From positions 1 to 49,457 of the forward strand of contig CAKSQL010000020.1 of the NCBI GenBank assembly GCA_934486735.1: a DNA stretch of 49,457 nucleotides, given 5' to 3'. The translations under genes were made by a program, and so were the position numbers. This stretch comes from an uncultured Clostridia bacterium. Lineage in GTDB: Bacteria; Bacillota; Clostridia; UBA1381. Shown here piece after piece: positions 23,599 through 32,152 of this stretch; position 1 is the first letter of the stretch, and each line of letters opens with the position of its first letter. The notes under the pieces were generated by a model. It searched no databases. It saw nothing but the letters and a program-made list of their open reading frames with translations, and was not told where the DNA came from.

Positions 23599-24735
23599 TT
23601 ACTGCTTTCCAATCAAATTTCGCATTTCCGTTTCGAATTTTTTATAATGAAACACCCTGTTATTTTTTCTGCAATAAAACTTCATTTTCCCAAGCTCTTC
23701 ATCCGAGAGCGCAAAAACCCTTTCAAAAGCATCTTTTATCGCCGCAGCCGAAAATCCGTCTATAACAAATCCGTTTATGCCGTCCTTCAAATAATCGCCG
23801 ATATTGCTTGTAAGATTGGCAATCACAGGCACTCCGCAGGTGACAGCCTCGGCATATTTGGTGGGGAATCCTGCCTTCGAGACAAGCGTATCCGGTCTGA
23901 AAAAGACTGAGAAATCACTCTTTTTCAAATCACTCAGCACTTCAGCTCTCGTTACGCGCCCTTTGAACAACACCCTGTCCGACATTTTCTCAAGAATTTC
24001 GCTGTGTTCTGGATAATATTCAAGATACTGTTCCTTTGTTATTCCGATAACGTTGAATTTATATTTTTTTTCCGTATTTATGCGCTCCAGCGCCTCGATT
24101 ATCATATTAAGCTTGTCCTTATGCCTGCCCGGTGAGCCTGCATACGAAAAAGTGAGACACTCGTTTTCACCGTTGTCTCTGCACCATTTTTCTTCATCGC
24201 AGTCATTCAGCGGCGGAATCAGAACAGTATTTGTATAAGGCTTGTAATACTCATACAAATATCTGCTGATTGCTATAACGCCGTCAATTTCTTTCTGAAT
24301 TTTCTTCATTCTCAAATCCGAGTCAATATTTTTAATCGGATTTTTTCTTTTCCGATACCATTCGGTACAATCCGCATATAATTTTACATGCTTCTTTTTG
24401 CAAAAAGCCTTAAGCTTAAAAAACGCTCCTGCTTGATAGTTGTATACGATAATGCCCTTGATATTTGCATATCTTCCGAACACCTTTTTCACATCCGAAA
24501 TTAACGTAAGATACTCAAACCATTCGATTCCGCGCGGATATTTTTGCGAATAACAGTCAAATCCGTCAATCTTTTTCAAAGTATCTGATATATCACCCGA
24601 TACTTCATCCGCAACATCTATAAAGACCACATTGTATCCCATATCGCGCAAAATCTTTGCATTGTTAAGCACTCTCGGTCCGGCAGCATTGCCGTCGGGC
24701 AGTCTGAAACCGCCCACATACAAAATCGTATCCAC
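23599..24735 (-). CDS. Glycosyltransferase, GT4-like
   Basis: A 378-residue GT-B-fold protein: 'LYVGGFRLPDGNAAGPRVLN' at the N-terminus, 'GIIVYNYQAGAFFKLKAFCK', 'LTFSYAGSPGRHKDKLNMII' starting the donor domain, 'DRVLFKGRVTRAEVLSDLKK', and 'FPTKYAEAVTCGVPVIANLT' with the 'P-x-K-x-x-E-x-x-x-x-G-x-P-V-I' signature of GT4 enzymes. The start is GTG, two nt after the upstream epimerase stop, with AAGGAG 11 nt away. The donor sugar is unknown. Confidence 0.88.
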   Translation of the reverse strand: MDTILYVGGFRLPDGNAAGPRVLNNAKILRDMGYNVVFIDVADEVSGDISDTLKKIDGFDCYSQKYPRGIEWFEYLTLISDVKKVFGRYANIKGIIVYNYQAGAFFKLKAFCKKKHVKLYADCTEWYRKRKNPIKNIDSDLRMKKIQKEIDGVIAISRYLYEYYKPYTNTVLIPPLNDCDEEKWCRDNGENECLTFSYAGSPGRHKDKLNMIIEALERINTEKKYKFNVIGITKEQYLEYYPEHSEILEKMSDRVLFKGRVTRAEVLSDLKKSDFSVFFRPDTLVSKAGFPTKYAEAVTCGVPVIANLTSNIGDYLKDGINGFVIDGFSAAAIKDAFERVFALSDEELGKMKFYCRKNNRVFHYKKFETEMRNLIGKQ

Positions 24736-24737
24736 CT

Positions 24738-25712
24738 TTATAAATTCTCCTTATACCACTCGATTGCCTCGTTAAGACCGGCTGCAAAATCATATTCCGG
24801 CGAATATCCCAAAAGCTCCTTAGCTTTTGATATATCCGCATTGCTGTGCTTGATATCACCCTTTCGATCGGGTCCGAAATTCGGCTCAATATCCTTGCCG
24901 AGTGCCTTTGTCAGCGTATGGTATATATCTATCAGATATTCGCGTCCGCCGTATGCAACATTAAATGCCTCCCCTGCCGCACTTTCGGGAGCACAGCACG
25001 CTTTCAGGTTCGCCTCGATGACATTTTCTATATATGTAAAGTCTCTCGACTGCTTTCCGTCTCCGTTGATTGTGGGGACTTCGTCATTCAAAAGCTGTTT
25101 TATAAACTTCGGGATAACGGCGGCATATGCTCCGTCCGGGTCCTGGCGTCTGCCGAAAACGTTAAAATATCTGAGTCCGTAAGTGTCCAGTCCGTAAAGC
25201 TTTGTATACTGTTTTGCCCATTCCTCATCCGCTCTTTTTGTGAGTGCATACGGGGACAGTAAGTTGCCCTCTCTGCCCTCTTTTTTTGGCAGATTTGGCT
25301 CGTCTCCGTAGACCGAAGAACTGCTTGCGTAAACAAATTTTTTGACTTCGTTTTGTCTTGCCGCTTCAAGCATATTCAGCGTTCCGGTGATATTGTTAAG
25401 GCAATAAAACTGCGGCATCTCAATACTTCTCGGCACGCTGCCCCACGCTGCCTGGTGCAGGACATAGTCCACGCCCTCGGTCACTTTAAGGCAGGTGTCG
25501 AAATCACAGATATCACCCTCAATCATCTCAAAATTCTCATTTGCCATGAACAGTTCAACATTTTTTCTTTTTCCTGTCGAAAAATTGTCAAGACAGCGTA
25601 CCTTTACACCCTTTTTCAACAGCGCCTCGCACAGGTTTGAACCTATAAATCCTGCTCCGCCGGTAACAAGAAATTTTGAATCCGAATCAAAATTTACCTC
25701 TTTATATCCCAT
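24738..25712 (-). CDS. UDP-N-acetylhexosamine 4-epimerase (WbpP/TviC-like SDR)
   Basis: A 324-residue extended SDR with 'FLVTGGAGFIGSN' (14-26), 'HQAAWGSVPRS', 'YASSSSVYGDEP' and the catalytic 'YALTK' tetrad. It also has 'YFNVFGRRQDPDGAYAAVIP' and 'SRDFTYIENV'. It resembles WbpP/Gne-type epimerases that interconvert UDP-GlcNAc and UDP-GalNAc (or the uronic acids). Adjacent to a WbpO/TviB-like dehydrogenase, it fits a route to UDP-GalNAcA. I placed the start at the ATG 25712; an ATG four codons earlier directly abuts AGAGGA and an even longer frame exists to 25790, which would overlap the upstream gene. Confidence 0.87.
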   Translation of the reverse strand: MGYKEVNFDSDSKFLVTGGAGFIGSNLCEALLKKGVKVRCLDNFSTGKRKNVELFMANENFEMIEGDICDFDTCLKVTEGVDYVLHQAAWGSVPRSIEMPQFYCLNNITGTLNMLEAARQNEVKKFVYASSSSVYGDEPNLPKKEGREGNLLSPYALTKRADEEWAKQYTKLYGLDTYGLRYFNVFGRRQDPDGAYAAVIPKFIKQLLNDEVPTINGDGKQSRDFTYIENVIEANLKACCAPESAAGEAFNVAYGGREYLIDIYHTLTKALGKDIEPNFGPDRKGDIKHSNADISKAKELLGYSPEYDFAAGLNEAIEWYKENL

Positions 25713-25777
25713 TTTAATCTTCATTCCTCTCGCTTGATGCACAGCATACTTTCGGCTAACCGAATGCCGCTTATTTT

Positions 25778-27100
25778 TTACAGTCTCCAATAAGAATATC
25801 CTGCATCCTCGGCAGCACTTCTGTCAAGGATTCCCTTAATGTCTATCAAAACCTTGTTTTCGTTATCGGTCTTTTTGAACATAGCGTCAAAATCGGCGAG
25901 TGTCATTTTGGCAAACTGAGTGTGCGAAACCGCAATCACAACTGCGTCCATGTCCTTGATTTTGCTTATGTCCTCGAACTTGATTCCGTACAGGCGCTCT
26001 GCCTCATCGGCATCCGCTGCCGGATCGCAGATAATCGGCGAAATTCCATATTCCTTCAATTCGTTCACAATGTCAATAACCTTTGTATTTCTTGTGTCCG
26101 GGCAGTTTTCCTTGAAGGTGAAACCCAAGATTGCAACTCTTGCTCCGCTTACCGGAGTTTCGGCACGGATAAGCTTTTTGACAATGTTTTCAGCCACATA
26201 TTTGCCCATATCGTCGTTGATTCTTCTTCCCGAGAGAATAATTTGTGAATGATAACCCATCATCTCGGCTTTATATGTAAGATAGTACGGGTCAACGCCT
26301 ATGCAGTGACCGCCGACAAGACCGGGAGCGAATTTCAGGAAATTCCACTTTGTTCCGGCAGCCTCGAGCACCGACTTTGTATCAATTCCCATTTTATTGA
26401 AGATAATCGAAAGCTCGTTCATGAATGCGATGTTTATATCACGCTGGCTGTTTTCGATAACCTTTGCAGCCTCCGCAACCTTTATGCTCTGTGCTCTGTG
26501 AACGCCTGCCTCAACGACAAGCTCGTACACCTTAGCGACAATATCCAAAGTTTCGGCATCCATACCCGAAACAATCTTTTTAATAGTTTCCAGTCTGTGC
26601 ACCTTGTCGCCCGGGTTAATTCTCTCGGGGGAATAGCCGATTTTGAAGTCAACTCCGCACTTCAAACCCGATTCTCTTTCGAGTATCGGCACGCAGACGT
26701 CCTCTGTAACGCCCGGATAAACCGTCGATTCAAAAACAACAATACTGCCCTTTGTGAGATTTCTTCCCAAAATCTCACTTGCACCCTCAACAGGTGACAA
26801 ATCGGGTGTGTGGTCGTCATTTACCGGAGTCGGAACGGCAACAATATGAAATTTTGCTTCCTTAAGCTTTGTTTCGTCCGATGTGAACTCAACCTTGGTA
26901 TTCTTTATCGCATCGTTTCCGACTTCGTTTGTGGGATCTATGCCCGACTTATACAGCTCAATCTTTTTTGCGTTGAGGTCATAGCCTATTACGCCTACTT
27001 TTTTTGCAAATGCCACTGCAATCGGCATTCCGACATAGCCCAGTCCCACCAAAGAGATTTTTTCTTCTCCGGCAACTATTTTTTCATAAAGATTCTTCAT
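25778..27100 (-). CDS. Nucleotide-sugar dehydrogenase (WbpO/TviB-like)
   Basis: A 440-residue UDP-HexNAc/UDP-glucose 6-dehydrogenase family enzyme that oxidises C6 to a carboxylate with two NAD+. Seen: GLGYVG (19-24), 'VAVPTPVNDDHTPDL', 'GYSPERINPGDK' and the catalytic Cys266 in GGHCIGVDPYYL. The 'SPERINPGD' text is typical of the UDP-N-acetyl-hexosamine branch (WbpO, WbpA, TviB) rather than of UDP-glucose dehydrogenase. The start overlaps the upstream glycosyltransferase stop by 4 nt. Confidence 0.92.
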   Translation of the reverse strand: MKNLYEKIVAGEEKISLVGLGYVGMPIAVAFAKKVGVIGYDLNAKKIELYKSGIDPTNEVGNDAIKNTKVEFTSDETKLKEAKFHIVAVPTPVNDDHTPDLSPVEGASEILGRNLTKGSIVVFESTVYPGVTEDVCVPILERESGLKCGVDFKIGYSPERINPGDKVHRLETIKKIVSGMDAETLDIVAKVYELVVEAGVHRAQSIKVAEAAKVIENSQRDINIAFMNELSIIFNKMGIDTKSVLEAAGTKWNFLKFAPGLVGGHCIGVDPYYLTYKAEMMGYHSQIILSGRRINDDMGKYVAENIVKKLIRAETPVSGARVAILGFTFKENCPDTRNTKVIDIVNELKEYGISPIICDPAADADEAERLYGIKFEDISKIKDMDAVVIAVSHTQFAKMTLADFDAMFKKTDNENKVLIDIKGILDRSAAEDAGYSYWRL

Positions 27101-28221
27101 ATTGTTACTCCTTCTTTTTTTATTATATGTTTCCGAGCTACTTTGTTTATTTCACTCAGGTAAGCATCAACAACTATTTGTCTGTCAAACTCTTTTTCCA
27201 CTTTCCGCCTTGCATATACTCCCATTTCTTTTCTTTGCGCACAAGTCAGATTAAGGAATTTTTCTACCGCATTAATAAGGCTTTCAACGTCTCCCGGTTT
27301 GAAAAGAAAACCTGTTTCATTGTCTGCCACAATCTCTTTGCAACCTGCTATGTCAGAGCACAGACACGGTCTTGCGCATGCCGATGCCTCCAGCAAAACG
27401 TTTGACATCCCCTCATGATACGACGGGTGAATCAGTGCTGAACACTCTTTCAATATAGTTCTGACATCGCTGACCATTCCATGATATTCCACAATACCAC
27501 GCCGAACAAAATCCTTAAGCCTTTCCTCATAGTTGTCCTCGCAAAATCCGCAGATATGAAATTTCACATTTTTATATTTTGCTTCTATGTATTCTGCACA
27601 TTCAAAATATTCTTCAATTCCCTTGTCCTTCATTATCCTTGAAATATAAACAAAATCCACCCGTTCTTTGTCGGGATATTCCAAAGGTATGAATTTTTCT
27701 ATATTAACTCCCGAGCCGGGAATAACCTTATACACGCCCTTATATAGCTTGTTATCCTCAAAAAACTTCCGGTTCTCTGAATTTTGAAAAAATACGCAGG
27801 CAGCTTTTTTAAACGCAAGCTTGTACAGCGTTAATATAATATTTCTTGCCACGCCCTTGTTGTTCACCGCCACGCCGAGACCGGTGACGTTCGGGAAGAA
27901 CGGAATACCTTTCATCGCCGCCGCCATTCCGCCGTAGACGTTGGGCTTGATTGTATAAGAAAGCACAACATCCGGCTTGATTGTTTTCATAATTTTTAAA
28001 TATTTTACAAACAGCTTAAAATCCGTCACAGGATTTGTTCCATGCCGCGATACATCGGTTTCGATAAATTTGCAGCCGATATCGGTAAAAAACTTAATTC
28101 GGTCTCCGTTCGGCGACGATATGTATACGTCATATCCTTTGTTCACAAGCGTCTCTACAAGTTCATATCTGAAATTGTAAATCGTCACATCGTGATTAAC
28201 CAAAAACAAAACTTTTTTCAT
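27097..28221 (-). CDS. Glycosyltransferase family 4 protein
   Basis: A 374-residue GT4 enzyme: 'KVLFLVNHDVTIYNFRYELV', 'PDVVLSYTIKPNVYGGMAAA', 'FVYISRIMKDKGIEEYFECA', 'ALIHPSYHEGMSNVLLEASA' (donor E-x7-E motif). It is close to WbpT/RfaB-like enzymes that add the second sugar after the initiating transferase. Its place directly after the initiating transferase and an SDR supports that. GGAAAG precedes the ATG. Confidence 0.92.
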   Translation of the reverse strand: MKKVLFLVNHDVTIYNFRYELVETLVNKGYDVYISSPNGDRIKFFTDIGCKFIETDVSRHGTNPVTDFKLFVKYLKIMKTIKPDVVLSYTIKPNVYGGMAAAMKGIPFFPNVTGLGVAVNNKGVARNIILTLYKLAFKKAACVFFQNSENRKFFEDNKLYKGVYKVIPGSGVNIEKFIPLEYPDKERVDFVYISRIMKDKGIEEYFECAEYIEAKYKNVKFHICGFCEDNYEERLKDFVRRGIVEYHGMVSDVRTILKECSALIHPSYHEGMSNVLLEASACARPCLCSDIAGCKEIVADNETGFLFKPGDVESLINAVEKFLNLTCAQRKEMGVYARRKVEKEFDRQIVVDAYLSEINKVARKHIIKKEGVTI

Positions 28222-28269
28222 CAGCTTTCCGTCCTCTTTACACTTTCTTTAAAATCGCAGACACAATAC

Positions 28270-29076
28270 TCAAAGTTGCGATAATTGCTCATTTCGGTAT
28301 ACATAGCAGCGATTTCCGAAGATTTTGCGGATATAGCCGTTATTTTTCGCCGCGCGTATTATCGGATTGAAAATCCCTGTCAGATGAATATGCTTTCCCG
28401 CCGCCTCGGACACTTCTTTTACCAATTCGGAAGTATTCACATATTCCCGATTCTGTGGATAAAAATACCCGTTTTCCTCATTGTCTGTCACCATTTTCAC
28501 AAAGCCGCACAGGTTTTCGATGTAGAGCATGCTGCGCTTATTGTCATATTTCGGAAAAATCGGCGCTGTTTTTGCAAATTTGGCAAGCAGCGGATAGTTG
28601 CCTCTGCTCCCCCTGCCGTAAATCATCGGTGGACGGATGCTCACCACTTTGAAATTCTCCGATTCAAGCTTATGTATTCCCATATCCGCGCGGAGCTTGC
28701 TGTCGCCGTAAAAATTGTCCGGATTCGGAACAGTGTCTTTGGTGACAAATTCATCCCCGCTCCCGAAAACTATCATGCTGCTCATAAAAACGAACTGTCC
28801 CACACCGTCATTTTTTGCTTTTTGCGCAGTTTCAATCGTCAAATTGGTATTCACGGCGTAGTATTTTTTCTTTTCTTCCTCCGACACATTCTTCACATCC
28901 GCATGGGCTATCCCTGCGACATGAAATACCGCGTCATACTCCGAAAAATCTTTGTTTCTCCACGAACCGTCAATCATATCAACTGTATCGATGCGATATC
29001 CGCCGTACTGTTTCATAAAATTTTCGAACGACATGCCGATGTAGCTGTTCGCACCGGTAATAAGAATTTTTTTCAC
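28270..29076 (-). CDS. NAD-dependent epimerase/dehydratase-family SDR
   Basis: A 268-residue SDR: 'LITGANSYIGMSFENF', 'FHVAGIAHADVKNV', 'FMSSMIVFGSG', with catalytic Tyr and Lys in 'NFYGDSKLRAD', and 'IRPPMIYGRGSRGNYP'. It resembles the 4-keto reductases (such as WbpV) that pair with PglC/WbpL-type initiating transferases to make UDP-QuiNAc, but the exact reaction is inferred. It starts inside the stop of the sugar transferase (4-nt ATGA overlap). Confidence 0.85.
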   Translation of the reverse strand: MKKILITGANSYIGMSFENFMKQYGGYRIDTVDMIDGSWRNKDFSEYDAVFHVAGIAHADVKNVSEEEKKKYYAVNTNLTIETAQKAKNDGVGQFVFMSSMIVFGSGDEFVTKDTVPNPDNFYGDSKLRADMGIHKLESENFKVVSIRPPMIYGRGSRGNYPLLAKFAKTAPIFPKYDNKRSMLYIENLCGFVKMVTDNEENGYFYPQNREYVNTSELVKEVSEAAGKHIHLTGIFNPIIRAAKNNGYIRKIFGNRCYVYRNEQLSQL

Positions 29077-29708
29077 TTTCTTACCACCTCTTTTTCTTCC
29101 TCAGCCTGCACATAACCCTCCACAACACCGTCGTGTTTCAGCACCTTCATGATTGTGCCGAAAAAGCATTTGCAATCCATGGAAAATGCAGCGAATCCGC
29201 CGTCGTTCAACTTTTGTGCATACTCGCCATCGAACCTTGCTTTCACCTCTATCGGAAGCTCGTCTCTGCCGTTAATCTGCGCCCAGCCGGTGAGTCCGGG
29301 CTTTATGTCGTTCGCTCCGTATTTATCGCGTTCCGCTATCAAATCATCCTGATTCCAAAGCGCCGGGCGCGGACCGATAATCGACATCTTGCCAAAGAGA
29401 ATGTCATAAATCTGCGGCAGCTCGTCTATGCTGAATTTCCTTATGAATTTTCCCACTCTTGTTATGTACTGCTCCGGGTTTTCCAAAAGATGCGTAGGCA
29501 AATCGGGAGTTTTCATTTTCATACTTCTGAATTTGTGCAGCCAAAAATATTTTTTGCCCTTGCATATTCTTTTTTGCCTAAAAAAAATCGGCCCGGGATC
29601 ATCTATGTAAACCGCCGCGCTGATAATCAAAAAAACAGGCAACAAAACAACAGCACCTATAAAAGACAGAACAATATCTATAATTTTTTTTATGCCTTTT
29701 TCGTACAT
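29073..29708 (-). CDS. Initiating sugar-phosphate transferase
   Basis: A 211-residue monotopic phosphoglycosyl transferase of the PglC/WcaJ C-domain type, transferring a sugar-1-phosphate to undecaprenyl phosphate. Features: a membrane re-entrant helix (about 8-30), then 'DDPGPIFFRQKRICKGKKYF' and 'LHKFRSMKMKT'. The catalytic Asp-Glu dyad is in 'FSIDELPQIYDI'. 'MSIIGPRPALWNQDDLI' and 'KPGLTGWAQINGRDELP' follow. It lacks the large N-terminal domain of WcaJ. An in-frame TTG three codons upstream was passed over for the ATG, which has GGAAAGG about 11 nt before it. It is the first gene of the operon. Confidence 0.94.
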   Translation of the reverse strand: MYEKGIKKIIDIVLSFIGAVVLLPVFLIISAAVYIDDPGPIFFRQKRICKGKKYFWLHKFRSMKMKTPDLPTHLLENPEQYITRVGKFIRKFSIDELPQIYDILFGKMSIIGPRPALWNQDDLIAERDKYGANDIKPGLTGWAQINGRDELPIEVKARFDGEYAQKLNDGGFAAFSMDCKCFFGTIMKVLKHDGVVEGYVQAEEEKEVVRK

Positions 29709-29845
29709 AAGCCCCAAAGCCTTTCCGTCACCGTAATTCCTTACGGCTTTATATTAATAAAACATGTGCAATTGCGCATTCAAACAAAGCGCCCGAACCT
29801 CGAGAGCCGAATACTCCAAAAAAAATTGCCCCTGCAATATATAAA
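29709..29845 (-). promoter_or_regulatory. Structured leader of the polysaccharide operon
   Basis: About 130 nt between the predicted start site and the first ATG. Right at the 5' end the transcript reads ATTGC-AGGG-GCAAT followed by T8, a miniature terminator. Just before the ribosome binding site, CCGTAA-GGAA-TTACGG (about 29728-29745) forms a perfect 6-bp hairpin with a GNRA loop. Together they could set early termination or initiation rate, but no known leader class (JUMPstart/ops or EAR) was recognised. Confidence 0.4.
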
Positions 29846-29874
29846 ATTATATCATACATTCATTTGATTGTCAA
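29846..29874 (-). promoter_or_regulatory. Near-consensus promoter of the polysaccharide operon
   Basis: Minus strand TTGACA (29874-29869), 17-nt spacer ending TGA, TATAAT (29851-29846). Both hexamers are perfect and the -10 is extended. It should be one of the strongest promoters in the window. Confidence 0.85.
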
Positions 29875-29887
29875 CAGCTTAGAATAA

Positions 29888-29917
29888 TTTTTGTCATCTT
29901 TTTGTCTTGATTTTGTC
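29888..29917 (-). repeat. Three 11-bp-phased repeats upstream of the -35 box
   Basis: TTTTTGTC, TTTTTGTC and ATTTTGTC (+ strand; GACAAAAA-like on the transcribed orientation) at 29888-29895, 29899-29906 and 29910-29917 have an exact 11-bp spacing. They lie 14 nt upstream of the -35 hexamer on one helix face, which suggests an activator site or an UP-like bent element. Confidence 0.5.
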
Positions 29918-30010
29918 ATTTTCCGTTAAAATATTACACAGTATAAAATTGATAAAAACATTATCCTTGCATGCACGTCGGAAACAAAAAAAGCCTTAAA
30001 ATCAACTCAA

Positions 30011-30064
30011 AAAGCCGACTGCCAAAAGTCAGACAATAATTCTGATCTTTTGGCAATCGGCTTT
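30011..30064 (-). terminator. Terminator of the ribosomal superoperon
   Basis: A long stem: AAAGCCGACTGCCAAAAG (30011-30028) with CTTTTGGCAATCGGCTTT (30047-30064), one mismatch. It is followed on the minus strand by TTTTT. It lies about 85 nt after rplQ. The T-run on the + strand is weak. Confidence 0.9.
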
Positions 30065-30149
30065 ATTACTAAATTTCAACAACAGGCACAAGAAAGCGCA
30101 AAACCGTACATGGTTTTAAGCCTTCCCGTGCAGATGCTTATTGCGTATC

Positions 30150-30485
30150 TTACACCAATTCGAGGATTGCCATCGGAGCAGCATCGCCGCGGCGCGGTCC
30201 CTCCTGAATGATTCTGGTATATCCGCCGTTTCTGTCAGCGTACTTCGGTGCAATTTCATTGAACAATTTGGTAACAACGTCCTCTTTTGTAATGAATGCC
30301 AAAGCCTGACGGCGTGAATGCAATGTATTTGCCTTTCCAAGAGTAATCATTTTTTCAGCCAATCTCTTAGCTTCCTTTGCTCTTGTCAATGTTGTTTCAA
30401 CTCTGCCTGTCTCCAGAAAACTTGTCACAAGGTTTCTCAAAAGTGCCATTCTCTGGTCTGTAGGAAGATTTAACTTTCTTGGCAT
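30150..30485 (-). CDS. rplQ: 50S ribosomal protein L17
   Basis: A 111-residue L17 with the N-terminal 'KLNLPTDQRMALLRNL' and 'VETTLTRAKEAKRLAEKMIT' blocks and the C-terminal 'YTRIIQEGPRRGDAAPMA'. It lines the polypeptide exit tunnel region. It is the final gene of the alpha segment, 30 nt after rpoA, with AGGAGGTAATATT before the ATG and the operon terminator downstream. Length is typical for Firmicutes. Confidence 0.98.
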   Translation of the reverse strand: MPRKLNLPTDQRMALLRNLVTSFLETGRVETTLTRAKEAKRLAEKMITLGKANTLHSRRQALAFITKEDVVTKLFNEIAPKYADRNGGYTRIIQEGPRRGDAAPMAILELV

Positions 30486-30515
30486 AATATTACCTCCTTT
30501 CGTTAGGATCGCGGA

Positions 30516-31460
30516 CTATTCTTCCTCTCGTTTGAGAGCCAAGCCTAATCCATGTAACTTATTTATAACTTCTTCAAGCGATTTTCTTCCCAGGTTTCTT
30601 ACCTTCATCATGTCCTCCTCGGACTTGTTGGAAAGGTCCTCCACCGTGTTTATTCCTGCACGCTTCAAACAGTTGTAGGAACGAACCGAAAGGTCTAATT
30701 CCTCGATTGTCATTTCCAATACTTTTTCCTTTTTGCTTTCTTCCTTTTCCACAATAACTTCCGCGTTCTTTGCTTCTTCCGAAAGATCCACAAAAAGCTG
30801 CAGCAAATCGTTGATTACCTTTGCCGCCAAGCTGACTGCCTCGTCAGGATTGATTGTACCGTTGGTCCACACGTCAACCGTAAGAGTTTCGCGGTCAATG
30901 TGCGAACCTACACGAGTATTCTCCACTGTGTAGTTAACCTTTTTAACCGGGGTATAAATCGAATCGACCGGAATAACTCCGACCGGCGGCTGCAAAAGCT
31001 GCTTATTTCTTTCAGCAGAAACATATCCGCGTCCGTTTGACAATACCAATTCCATGTAGAATCTTGCATCATCGTTGAGCTTTGCAATATGCAAATCCGG
31101 ATTGAATATCTCAACATCGCTGTCGACAGAAATATCGCTTGCCTTAATCTCGCCCGCGCCTTTCTTTTCGATATACACCGTTTTAGGTCCGTCGCAGTGC
31201 AGCTTGAGCGCCAGCTTCTTTATATTCAATATAATCTCGGTGACATCCTCGACCACACCCGGAATGGTGGAAAATTCATGCTGAACACCTTCAATTTTGA
31301 TTGAAGTTGCAGCCGCTCCCGGCAAGGAAGACAGCAGTATTCTTCTCAAAGAGTTGCCAATGGTTGTTCCGAATCCGCGCTCTAAGGGAGTTACTACAAA
31401 TCTTCCGTAGTTACCGGTTAACTGGGTACATTCTATATTGGGCTTTTCAATTTCTATCAT
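30516..31460 (-). CDS. rpoA: RNA polymerase alpha subunit
   Basis: A 314-residue alpha subunit. The N-terminal assembly domain (about 1-225) has 'GRFVVTPLERGFGTTIGNSL' and 'LLSSLPGAAATSIKIEGVQH'. A charged linker rich in E/K lies around 228-240. The C-terminal promoter-binding domain has 'LDLSVRSYNCLKRAGINTVE' and 'NLGRKSLEEVINKLHGLGL'. It sits between rpsD and rplQ as in other bacteria. GGAGGG lies 11 nt before the ATG. Confidence 0.99.
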   Translation of the reverse strand: MIEIEKPNIECTQLTGNYGRFVVTPLERGFGTTIGNSLRRILLSSLPGAAATSIKIEGVQHEFSTIPGVVEDVTEIILNIKKLALKLHCDGPKTVYIEKKGAGEIKASDISVDSDVEIFNPDLHIAKLNDDARFYMELVLSNGRGYVSAERNKQLLQPPVGVIPVDSIYTPVKKVNYTVENTRVGSHIDRETLTVDVWTNGTINPDEAVSLAAKVINDLLQLFVDLSEEAKNAEVIVEKEESKKEKVLEMTIEELDLSVRSYNCLKRAGINTVEDLSNKSEEDMMKVRNLGRKSLEEVINKLHGLGLALKREEE

Positions 31461-31523
31461 TTATCGAAACCCTCCTTCACACATTCATGTTACTTTTACA
31501 CTTACCGAGGGTGTTGACATCTA

Positions 31524-32117
31524 TTACTTAGAATACAACTCGACAATTAAGTGCTCTGCAACTTCGTAATCAATGTCGTCTCTTGCCGGAAGATTAACAA
31601 CCTTACCTGTAAGTGTGTTTTTGTCCATGTCTATCCACTTGGGAACAACTCTGGCAGCGTTTGTTTCGATAATGTCCTTAATTCTTGAAGATGACTTGCT
31701 CTTTTCTTTTAAGGAAATAACGTCACCGCTCTTAACCAGGTATGAAGGGATATTAACCTTTTTACCGTTCACGAGGAAGTGACCGTGGTTTACCAGCTGT
31801 CTTGCCTCACGTCTTGTGTTAGCCAAGCCCATTCTGAAAACAACGTTGTCAAGTCTTGTTTCCAGAATCTGAAGCAGCATTTCACCGGTAATCCCGTTTC
31901 TCTTTGTTGCCATCACATAATATTTTCTAAACTGTTTTTCCAAAACGCCGTAGATAAACTTAACCTTTTGCTTTTCGTTAAGCTGAACGCCGTATTCGGA
32001 CTGCTTTTTTCTGCCCTGCTTCGGGTTTCTGTTGGAACTCTTCGCAACACCCATAACAGTCGGCTCTATGCCCAAGGTCTTGCATCTTTTCAAGATGGGC
32101 TGCATATTTTTAGCCAT
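31524..32117 (-). CDS. rpsD: 30S ribosomal protein S4
   Basis: A 197-residue S4 with the S4 RNA-binding domain ('RLDNVVFRMGLANTRREARQ', 'LVNHGHFLVNGKKVNIPSYL'). The N-terminal part is of the short type without the four zinc cysteines. In many bacteria S4 binds its own or the alpha-operon mRNA; the structured region upstream of rpsM (32938-33149) would be the place to look for such control. Gap to rpsK is 35 nt. Confidence 0.98.
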   Translation of the reverse strand: MAKNMQPILKRCKTLGIEPTVMGVAKSSNRNPKQGRKKQSEYGVQLNEKQKVKFIYGVLEKQFRKYYVMATKRNGITGEMLLQILETRLDNVVFRMGLANTRREARQLVNHGHFLVNGKKVNIPSYLVKSGDVISLKEKSKSSSRIKDIIETNAARVVPKWIDMDKNTLTGKVVNLPARDDIDYEVAEHLIVELYSK

Positions 32118-32152
32118 TGCTTGTAACCTCCTTCAACAATTCTACGTAAAAA

